DNA of 10,923 nt from DAOTWP01 sp034435675 (lineage in GTDB: Bacteria > Chloroflexota > Anaerolineae > Aggregatilineales > Phototrophicaceae), in assembly GCA_034435675.1 (NCBI GenBank), contig DAOTWP010000287.1, positions 1 to 10,923 of the forward strand, in the 5' to 3' direction. Position 1 is the stretch's first letter. Every line of letters begins with the position of its first letter. This document shows positions 1 to 7,156 of the stretch, piece after piece. The position numbers and the translations under genes are program-made. Below the pieces are notes generated by a model that was not told where the DNA came from, did no database searches, and saw only the letters and a program-made list of their open reading frames with translations.

Positions 1-350
1 TAGGGCAGCGTGCCGCCCGTGACGCTGATGGGCAGGGTGATGCCGTCGCCGACCGTGCTGGTCTGATCGCCGGGGTTGGTGACGACGAGCGTGGTCGGGT
101 CCACCTGCCAGGCGAAGCTGACGGTCTGCGACTGCGGCGTGGGGCTGCTGTCGGTGACGGTGACGCTGGCGCTGAAGGTGCCCGCTGCCGTCGCTGTGCC
201 GCTGATGACCCCTGCCGGACTGATGCTCAGACCGTCGGGCAGACCGCTGGCGCTGAAGGTGTAGGGCAGCGTGCCGCCCGTGACGCTGATGGGCAGGGTG
301 ATGCCGTCGCCGACCGTGCTGGTCTGATCGCCGGGGTTGGTCAGCACCAG
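1..350 (-). repeat. 87-residue He_PIG-type tandem repeat within the giant gene
   Basis: Two successive units begin at residues 2112 (LVLTNPGDQTSTVGDG) and 2199 (LVVTNPGDQTSTVGDG), a period of exactly 87 residues or 261 bases. The second unit is cut by the window edge after 29 residues. Bases 1-80 are identical to bases 262-341, silent sites included. The unit has the He_PIG pattern (GLPDGLSISPAGVISGT followed by VTVTDSSPTPQSQ). Such Ig-like units usually form stalks or adhesive rods on exported proteins. More units probably follow to the left of the window. Confidence 0.92.
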
Positions 351-3300
351 TTGTGCAATCGGTTCTTCAACCGGGGTGACTTCCGTATCGCTGTTGTTAT
401 CCGGATTGGGATCAAACTGATCAGCGCTGACAGTCACCAGATTTTCAATGCTGGTGAGGTCATCGAAGAAAACGCCCACCGTCGCCGTGAAGGTTTGATC
501 TGGCGCTGCTGGACCGAAGTCGCAGATGATGCTGCCTGCATTTTGCAGACACACCTCAGGCGTCACCGAGTCGAAAACCGCCCCGGCTGGCAGCGTGTGA
601 ATCACAACGAAATCGGGCAGCGTGAACGGACCGTCATTGGTCGCGGTGATGGTGTAGTACTGCACGACTGGCGCAACAGCAACAACCAGGGTGATGGTTG
701 CGCTTTCGTCGTCCGCAAGTGTGCCTAACTGGCAGCTAAACACGCCCTGCGCGGCAGTACAGGTATCCGTCGGATCGCTGGATTGATAACTGGCGAAGAC
801 CGTTCCTGCGGGCAGCGGGTCGTTCACAGTGACATTCGTCGCTGCGGCAGGACCGTTGTTAGTGACAACGATTGTGTAGGTCAACTGGTCGCCGTAGTAA
901 ATGGTGCCCGGCAGACCACTCTTGCTGACCACCAGATCGGCATCAGTCGGCGTGTCGGTCACTGTCCAGATGAAGGAGTCGGACACACTCAGCGCAGGTG
1001 AACCATTGTCCGTTACGGTCACGGTCACAGTGTAGGTATTGGCAGTGTCAAAGCTGAGCGTCCCGAAGATTTCCCCGGTTGTCGTGCTGAAGTTGATGCC
1101 TGCTGGCAGCCCGGTCACATCAAATGACAGGGTATCAATGACATCAGGATCACTGGCGACGACCGTAATGCTGACTGTCGCTCCTTCTGCGTCTCCGCGA
1201 TCGGGGATGTCTGTGATGATCGGCGGCTGGTTGGCAGGCGCTGCGCCATAGATGAAGCGCACTTCCTGCAATTCGGGGGTCTCGTTGATATTGGCACTCG
1301 TCAGCAGCGCCTGATACTGGACGTAACGCGCGGTGACGCCGATGCTGCCACCATTGGTCACGGGGGTAAAGGCGCTCCAGGAGCCGTCCGGCGTTGGCGT
1401 ATTGCCGGTGCGGTAGCTGATGGCGATGCCTGTTCCTGAGGGTTCGGCGCTGTCCCATTCGATGCTCTGCCAGATCACCGGTTCGCCTGTGGTGATGACG
1501 CGCGAGGTGAACGTGCAGGGCGATGTATAGGGCAGAATGCGCAGCCAGTCCACCGCCAGCGGTCCGACCTGATTGTTGATGTCGCTGGCGATGATGAACA
1601 AGTTCTGCGTAACTGTCTCGTTGATTGTTCCTGCCAGCACGCCATCCACATAGAAGTTAACGGCATTCGCCAGCCATTCGATGCGGTAGCGGTGCGGCGT
1701 GCCCAGCAGTTCACGCCCGCCAAGGGGTACGTTGGTTCCGCTGCTGCTGCGTCCATAGATTCCGTCGGTTGCGTTGCCGGTGCTGACGATGAACCAGGGG
1801 TTATTAAAGTCAAAATCGCCGACAAAGCCGACATGCTGGAACGGTTCACCCTGGACGATGCTGCTGCCATCGGGCACACCGGCAAAGGTGGCGACAAACT
1901 CAATCGTCGTCCCCGGACCGTAAGGCGTGGTGTTCATGGCGCGGGCGACGTTTACTGAGAGGCTTCCACCAGAGACATTGATCGCCCCATTGGGATCATT
2001 GCCCCAGATACCGCCCTGCCAGCCTGCCGGCAGCGCCGTGCCAGCGAATTCTTCCAGCAGCGCAGGCGGCAGAATGACTTCGCCATTGCCGCTGTGCGCC
2101 ACTGCCGGGCATACGCTCGGATCCCCTGCGTTGAAGTCCACCAGTGTGGTGTCCACAACGGTCTGCGGGGGTGGCGGCGGTTCGTCATAGGTGGCGACGT
2201 AATCGCCTGCCGCGCTGGCAAACACGGCATATTCAACGCCCTTGATGGTTTCCACTGTGTATGCCAGCGGGCTGCCGTTGCGGGTCAGGCTGAGCAGTTC
2301 GCGGCTGCCAGCGTTGTTGGGCAGCAGCGTCATGATGCCGTTAGACCCCGGCGCGGCGCTGACACTGAACGTCAGCACGCCATCGTTCCAGAGCAGATTC
2401 TCAAACGACGAGTTGTTGCGCCCATCCAGCCAGACCAGCATTTGCTGAGCGGTAACCACAGGAACCCCACGCGCCTGCGCCGCCGCAACGATGGCATTGC
2501 CGCCCAGATGGTTGGACTGGTCAGTATGCATGTTGGCGGTAATCACCGCGTAGTAGCCTTCGCTGCCCAACGCACGATCCAGCAGGGTGGCGATGGTGAC
2601 GGGGATGTCCTGCCCGCTTTCGTCGGTGATCTGCGTGGTCGCCTGGTAAACGTCAATCATCCTCCCGTCAAGGGCGGCAAAGCGCATGGGCATGCCGCTG
2701 CCTGTGAAGTAGCCGGGACGGTCATTGACCCAGTTGGGGGGCCAGTAGTAATAGTTTGTGTCGAGGCGGATGCCGTACTGAAGCTGCACATCTGCCTGGG
2801 TTGACCAGTCACTCCACGCGATACAGTGCGTGCGGTTGGTCTGTGGCGTGGGCAGGGATGGATACTGTGCGCCGAAGCCGGCAAGCTGGGTTCCAAAGAA
2901 CTGATCCAGCGACTGCGGCGTCCAGTCGGCGCAGTTGGTATTCACATGCAGCCCGATTTCGAAGCCCTGCGCGTGATATGCCGCAGCCTGTCCATCGGTC
3001 AGCGGCACATTCAGGTAGATATAGGAGGTGCTGCGAATGCATTCCCAGTCATCCACTGAACAGCCGGGTGTGCTGGCATTCAGGTAATTGTTGAACTGCC
3101 CGATCGTGCCACCGTTGCCATGATCGTCACCGGTCAATACCACTGCGGCACGTTCGCCGCGCGGCAGATACCAGAAGCGGGGCAGCGGCATGTCATCACC
3201 GGTCATGTCCAGAATCAGGTTAACCAGCAGGCGCATTTGCTCGTCTGCCTGCGGGATAGCGACCTTATCCAGATCGACCCAGTCCGGCTGCGGGTCACCA

Positions 3301-6300
3301 GCGGCAGCGCCGTAGAAGAGGTCATTGGAACGAATGGGCGCGACGCCATCGCGTTCCTGCCCCGACCATGCCGGATTGCCCTGGCGTGTATACACCACAG
3401 AACGGGCGAGATCATAGCTGAATACTGCCGCCGAACCAGCGCCGCTGTCCACCAGCGCAACCGCCGGGTTAGCTGTTGCTGTCGTCGGGTCGCTGTACAG
3501 GGTCGCAACTGCTGTCGCGCCGTTCAGCGTGTAGAGGTCGGCAGTGCCATGATACTGCATGGTGTCGCTGACGATGCCTGTGCCGGGCGCGCTGGCAGTG
3601 TTGACCAGCAGGTAGCCCTCTGCGAGTGTGCCGCCAGTCGGTGTCAGTCCCAGCAGCGCCGCGAGATCGGTGTCAGGGCGCATGGCAATCAGGCTGCCGC
3701 CTGCCGTCACATAATCGCTGAACAGCGTCACCTGCGCCGGGGTTAAATCCATCGGGGCGAGAATGACTGCCAGATAGTTCGCCAGCAGCGCGGCGTCAAC
3801 CGTGCTGATGTCGGTCATCGTGAACAGATTCAGCCCTTCGCCGCGCAGGATTTCGGCATAGTAACGCCCGAAGGGATCGGCAGCAGTGGTCACGACCAGG
3901 ATTGGACCGCCCGGACCTTCATCCGGTGGTGGCGTCTGCGTGGTGAATGTCCAGACGAAATCATTCACCAGCGCGTTGCTGCTGTCGTCCGTTACACCAC
4001 CTGTTCCACCGATAACGCGCGCGGTGTAGGTGGACAGCAGTTCCAGCGGTGCAGCCGGGTCGAGAGTCGCCGTCCGCGTGAGCGAATCATAGGTCACGGT
4101 GGCAGGAATGAGATTGCTGCCCGCATCGCGCAGTTCAAACGTTCCGGTGTTGATGGTGCCCGCGTCCATCGCTTCGCTGAAGGTCACAGTGAGGCTGCTG
4201 CCGACGCCCACACCGGAAGCCTGCGACGGCGCAAAGGCGACCACAACCGGTGGGGTGGTGTCCGGACCGACTTCTTCGACAAAAACGATGTCCACCCAGT
4301 AATTGCTGGCGTTGAATGAATCGCTCGGAAACAGCCCCGCAGCGCCGTAGCTGAACACGCCGTTTCCGCCGTCTTCACCGGTTGCCAGCAGGCGCAGCGG
4401 TGGCGCATCAAGCCCGGTGTTGAAGAATCCAGCGCTAAAGGCATAGTTGCCTGTGGGGGTGTGGTACGCTGCAATATAGGTGACCCCGGCGGTCACGGCG
4501 ACAGGCGTGGAGAATTCTGCCTGCTGCCAGCCGCTTGCGGATTCCCCCGTGAAGACCACACTTGCCAGCGGGTTGACCGTATCAGTGGTGGACCACAGAT
4601 AGCCGGTATGTGTGCCAGTATTCGCGATGCCCTTGTAGAAACGGATTGCGGTGATATAGCCATCAACGTCTGTGCGGAATTTCACGCCGAGGTTGACCGC
4701 AGCCGCATCCGATGTCACAGGTGGCACAATGCTGTTATCCCACACGCTGCAAGGGCAGTCACGCTCGACTACGGTTACTGTGATGCCGCTGCCGGGTGTT
4801 TCCAGATTGCCACTGTCGTCCACCGCGCGGCTGACCAGTGTAACCGGACCGAGTGTCTCAGGAGTCCAGGTGAAGCTCCAGTTTTCGCGTCCTTCGGCAC
4901 GCCGCCACGTTGCGCCGCCGTCCAGCGAAATCTCCACACCACCGACCACGCCGGGGAGACCATCCAGCCCGGTGTCGCTGTCCAGTGCTGTTCCGGTGAT
5001 CAGAACCGGGGTGAAGCGCTGAACTTCGGCACTGCTGGCGGGGTTGGTAATCTGCGAAACGGGTGCCACGAAGTCGTCCGAAGCAGTGACCGCCTGCAAG
5101 TCCGTTTGCAGGGTAGCGGGCTGAACGCCCATGTCGGCGAACAGATTCACCGTTGCCTGCTGGACATTGATGTCGGTTGGCGTGCCCGCCCGGTCATGTT
5201 CGGCATCCAGCCCCCAGGACCACTGAATTGTGCCGGCGCCAAAGACCAGCGCGCCGCTGCTGTGGCGGTAAAGCGTCAGCGCATGGGTAGCAGGACCCGG
5301 CGCATAATTCGATCCAAAGTCAATGATGCGTTCCTGGGCGTTCACACTGGTGGTGCTGAGGCGGAACGCGCCCGCCGGGCGGAAACCATTGTCCAGGTCT
5401 TCGTCCCATTCGTAGCCGATCAAGCCATTGGGCAGCACGGCATCCTGACCGGGTCCCAGGGCGCGAATCTCGGTGTCGCGCCAGAAGCGCAGCTGCCGGT
5501 CTGCATAGGGTACGGTCATGGCGAAGGTGCAGCAGTTGACGGTGAAGATTTGCCCGGTCAGCGCATTTTCGGGGTTGGCGCCTTCCGGGTTAAAGGCGCG
5601 CGGGTCGCGCCATGTGCCGGTCCAGGTATTGGCTTCGGGGTCAATCTTCGCGCCGTTATGCGTTTCTTTGTAGCTCACGAGTGTGCGGAAGGGCGTGGCG
5701 CTGCCGTCAATGCTGGGCAGCCAGCGCGTTTTCCAGAAGATTTCGTTGCCGCTGAAAAACGCCAGATGCACACCAGCGTTACGCGCTCCTTCCACGGCGG
5801 CGCGCTGGTCTGCTGACCAGTATTCGTCATGCCCGACGGAGAGGAACACAGCATGTTCCAGCAGTTCCGCCGCATATGCCGGGTTGCCCGTATCTACGCC
5901 GCTGGTATAGCTGACATCATAGCCGTTGCGTTCCAGCCAGCGCAGCATGGGGTATTCGGCATTGAACAACCAGTCCTGTGGTTCGGTTGCGCGCGTCGTG
6001 AAGGGACGATTGTAACTGACGGCGTAGGCACGGGGGCGCACGGTATCGGGACCGCCGACATACAGGCTGTTGCCGCCATACTGGTTGTATGCCTGCCAGG
6101 TGGTGTCCGCGGTCTGGAACAGCAGTGCGCTGCCGCCAGTGTCGTCACGCACGATAAAGACGATGTGACTCGCGCCGGATGTGCTGCCGGTGCGCTCCAC
6201 CCGCGCGAGGTAAATGCCGCTGACGGCATTTGCGGGAATTGTCCATGAGGCGGAAATTGCCCAGTTGCCGCAGTCAATCAAGCCTGTTGCTGCCTCAGTC

Positions 6301-6683
6301 AGGCAGGCGGGTTGATCCTGAATGAGCGTTGCGCTGTCCGGGATGGTCGCCCACAGACGCGCGCCAGCGCCATTGTAATAACCCAATCGAAATATTCTGA
6401 TCTGGTAACTGGTGATTCCTGCTGAGGGGTCAACGTCTATTTTGAAGTCGATGGTTTCGCCGGGGAGAACGCTCATTTGTGTGGCGAAACCCTGTAGTGC
6501 CAGGTCACCTGCGCCGCTGATGTCCCAGTCATTTGCCGGGCTGCCGGGCTGGCAGTTTTCTTCAACGATGCGGTTGGCGAAAGTCGGACCTGCACAGGGA
6601 TCGGGTCCTTGCGCAAGGATAGGACTGCTGCTGAGGAACAGCGCTAGCAGCAGCGCGAGCACCAGGCTCACAACTCTCCTCAT
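1..6683 (-). CDS. Giant secreted multidomain protein (DMFase-like, DUF4082, GATase-like, NodB-like, LamG, DUF11, He_PIG), 3' end outside window
   Basis: One open frame of 2227 codons runs from ATG at 6683 off the left edge; every codon was read and none is a stop. The start is secure: an in-frame TGA lies 25 bases upstream (6708-6710), and an AGAGGA Shine-Dalgarno sits 8 bases before the ATG. Order by residue: signal peptide 1-24 (MRRVVSLVLALLLALFL, then ILA-Q); DMF amidohydrolase large-subunit-like module about 28-530, with GHDEYW at 284-289 and SGNE at 311-314; Ig-like 538-640; DUF4082-like 643-803; Big_5-like 808-916; GATase1-like 925-1170; NodB-like deacetylase fold about 1176-1420, with TGDDHG at 1184-1189 and GLHVNTNC at 1244-1251; beta-rich tail to 1500; Pro linker 1501-1506; LamG-like 1540-1720; unassigned beta domain 1724-1812; cadherin/He_PIG-like 1817-1910; DUF11 at 1914-2005 and 2008-2104; He_PIG repeats from 2112. 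Domain names come from family recall, not a search. It is probably a surface or released enzyme acting on an unknown polymer or amide. Activity is unproven; the reading frame and export signal are near certain. Confidence 0.93.
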   Translation of the reverse strand, partial: MRRVVSLVLALLLALFLSSSPILAQGPDPCAGPTFANRIVEENCQPGSPANDWDISGAGDLALQGFATQMSVLPGETIDFKIDVDPSAGITSYQIRIFRLGYYNGAGARLWATIPDSATLIQDQPACLTEAATGLIDCGNWAISASWTIPANAVSGIYLARVERTGSTSGASHIVFIVRDDTGGSALLFQTADTTWQAYNQYGGNSLYVGGPDTVRPRAYAVSYNRPFTTRATEPQDWLFNAEYPMLRWLERNGYDVSYTSGVDTGNPAYAAELLEHAVFLSVGHDEYWSADQRAAVEGARNAGVHLAFFSGNEIFWKTRWLPSIDGSATPFRTLVSYKETHNGAKIDPEANTWTGTWRDPRAFNPEGANPENALTGQIFTVNCCTFAMTVPYADRQLRFWRDTEIRALGPGQDAVLPNGLIGYEWDEDLDNGFRPAGAFRLSTTSVNAQERIIDFGSNYAPGPATHALTLYRHSSGALVFGAGTIQWSWGLDAEHDRAGTPTDINVQQATVNLFADMGVQPATLQTDLQAVTASDDFVAPVSQITNPASSAEVQRFTPVLITGTALDSDTGLDGLPGVVGGVEISLDGGATWRRAEGRENWSFTWTPETLGPVTLVSRAVDDSGNLETPGSGITVTVVERDCPCSVWDNSIVPPVTSDAAAVNLGVKFRTDVDGYITAIRFYKGIANTGTHTGYLWSTTDTVNPLASVVFTGESASGWQQAEFSTPVAVTAGVTYIAAYHTPTGNYAFSAGFFNTGLDAPPLRLLATGEDGGNGVFSYGAAGLFPSDSFNASNYWVDIVFVEEVGPDTTPPVVVAFAPSQASGVGVGSSLTVTFSEAMDAGTINTGTFELRDAGSNLIPATVTYDSLTRTATLDPAAPLELLSTYTARVIGGTGGVTDDSSNALVNDFVWTFTTQTPPPDEGPGGPILVVTTAADPFGRYYAEILRGEGLNLFTMTDISTVDAALLANYLAVILAPMDLTPAQVTLFSDYVTAGGSLIAMRPDTDLAALLGLTPTGGTLAEGYLLVNTASAPGTGIVSDTMQYHGTADLYTLNGATAVATLYSDPTTATANPAVALVDSGAGSAAVFSYDLARSVVYTRQGNPAWSGQERDGVAPIRSNDLFYGAAAGDPQPDWVDLDKVAIPQADEQMRLLVNLILDMTGDDMPLPRFWYLPRGERAAVVLTGDDHGNGGTIGQFNNYLNASTPGCSVDDWECIRSTSYIYLNVPLTDGQAAAYHAQGFEIGLHVNTNCADWTPQSLDQFFGTQLAGFGAQYPSLPTPQTNRTHCIAWSDWSTQADVQLQYGIRLDTNYYYWPPNWVNDRPGYFTGSGMPMRFAALDGRMIDVYQATTQITDESGQDIPVTIATLLDRALGSEGYYAVITANMHTDQSNHLGGNAIVAAAQARGVPVVTAQQMLVWLDGRNNSSFENLLWNDGVLTFSVSAAPGSNGIMTLLPNNAGSRELLSLTRNGSPLAYTVETIKGVEYAVFASAAGDYVATYDEPPPPPQTVVDTTLVDFNAGDPSVCPAVAHSGNGEVILPPALLEEFAGTALPAGWQGGIWGNDPNGAINVSGGSLSVNVARAMNTTPYGPGTTIEFVATFAGVPDGSSIVQGEPFQHVGFVGDFDFNNPWFIVSTGNATDGIYGRSSSGTNVPLGGRELLGTPHRYRIEWLANAVNFYVDGVLAGTINETVTQNLFIIASDINNQVGPLAVDWLRILPYTSPCTFTSRVITTGEPVIWQSIEWDSAEPSGTGIAISYRTGNTPTPDGSWSAFTPVTNGGSIGVTARYVQYQALLTSANINETPELQEVRFIYGAAPANQPPIITDIPDRGDAEGATVSITVVASDPDVIDTLSFDVTGLPAGINFSTTTGEIFGTLSFDTANTYTVTVTVTDNGSPALSVSDSFIWTVTDTPTDADLVVSKSGLPGTIYYGDQLTYTIVVTNNGPAAATNVTVNDPLPAGTVFASYQSSDPTDTCTAAQGVFSCQLGTLADDESATITLVVAVAPVVQYYTITATNDGPFTLPDFVVIHTLPAGAVFDSVTPEVCLQNAGSIICDFGPAAPDQTFTATVGVFFDDLTSIENLVTVSADQFDPNPDNNSDTEVTPVEEPIAQLVLTNPGDQTSTVGDGITLPISVTGGTLPYTFSASGLPDGLSISPAGVISGTATAAGTFSASVTVTDSSPTPQSQTVSFAWQVDPTTLVVTNPGDQTSTVGDGITLPISVTGGTLP

Positions 6684-6691
6684 AGTATGAA

Positions 6692-6697
6692 TCCTCT
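6692..6697 (-). promoter_or_regulatory. Ribosome binding site of the giant gene
   Basis: Read on the minus strand this is AGAGGA, with 8 bases to the ATG at 6683. The in-frame stop 25 bases upstream of the ATG leaves no other start for this frame. Confidence 0.75.
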
Positions 6698-6847
6698 GCG
6701 TTGCAAATCAACGATCGGTGATAGGGCAACTGTGAGCGCTATAGTGATGAGGTGATGCGCTTGCCAGTGCCGCTGTATATCATGCCTGCGCGCCGTGTAC
6801 TCTAATGGGCTGCAAACGGCAGAAATACAATGTCCCTACATGCAGGT

Positions 6848-6876
6848 ATTATTGCTTCTGTGGCAATAATCCGCAA
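6848..6876 (-). promoter_or_regulatory. Possible promoter and overlapping inverted repeat upstream of the giant gene
   Basis: On the minus strand, TTGCGG (6871-6876) is followed after 17 bases by AATAAT (6848-6853). The -10 matches five of six consensus bases but the -35 only three, and the leader would be about 160 bases long. A perfect 8-base inverted repeat, ATTATTGC (6848-6855) and GCAATAAT (6863-6870) with a 7-base loop, overlaps the -10. It could be an operator, or simply an AT-rich hairpin. Weak evidence; no experimental start site is visible. Confidence 0.2.
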
Positions 6877-7061
6877 CAAATTTCACGTAAATTTGGTAAG
6901 ACTTTGCTGCGCTGCTGCAAGCGCTGCCCGGTTGGGCGCAAGACAACCAGACCACCAGCTGGCAGGTGGTGCTACAGCCGCCGATCCGGGTGTCAGGAGT
7001 GATTTGCTGATGCGGTGGGGCAGGTCAGGCGGCGCGGTAAGACCGGCACAGGGGACCAACA

Positions 7062-7093
7062 CAACAGGGCGACCAGACCGGGTCGCCCTGTTG
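7062..7093 (-). terminator. Hairpin terminator downstream of the beta-helix gene
   Basis: A perfect 13-base stem, CAACAGGGCGACC (7062-7074) with GGTCGCCCTGTTG (7081-7093), closes a 6-base loop. It starts 63 bases past the stop codon at 7157-7159 on the minus strand. The transcript continues as UGUUGGUCC rather than a clean U-run, so termination may be partial or factor-assisted. The structure is the strongest hairpin in the gap and its position fits a gene end. Confidence 0.6.
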
Positions 7094-7156
7094 ATATTGT
7101 GGATGCTGGCGGCGCTGGGGCAGGCTGTGCTGTCAGCCGCCGCCATCAGCGGATTG

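Larger units (their letters stand above)
6684..7156. other. Intergenic region between the two genes
   Basis: These 473 bases hold no credible gene. Open stretches on the plus strand here have no Shine-Dalgarno, and their products are Arg/Cys-rich with no recognisable fold. The right part has a strong hairpin (7062-7093) suited to ending the beta-helix gene. The left part has a ribosome binding site and a possible promoter for the giant gene. A small inverted repeat lies at 6951-6956/6965-6970 (ACCACC/GGTGGT, 8-base loop). The size of the gap and the hairpin argue against one operon. Confidence 0.7.

Noticed and set aside
4461..5816. A 451-codon open frame on the plus strand.
   Set aside because: It runs exactly codon-on-codon antisense to the giant gene, so its openness follows from the codon use of that gene. 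The product is Cys/Arg-rich with no recognisable domain and no ribosome binding site.
1..6683. The possibility that the left region is a series of small genes or a decayed gene.
   Set aside because: Codon-by-codon reading shows one frame with no stop and domains that follow one another without a break; the small open frames on both strands are shadows of it.
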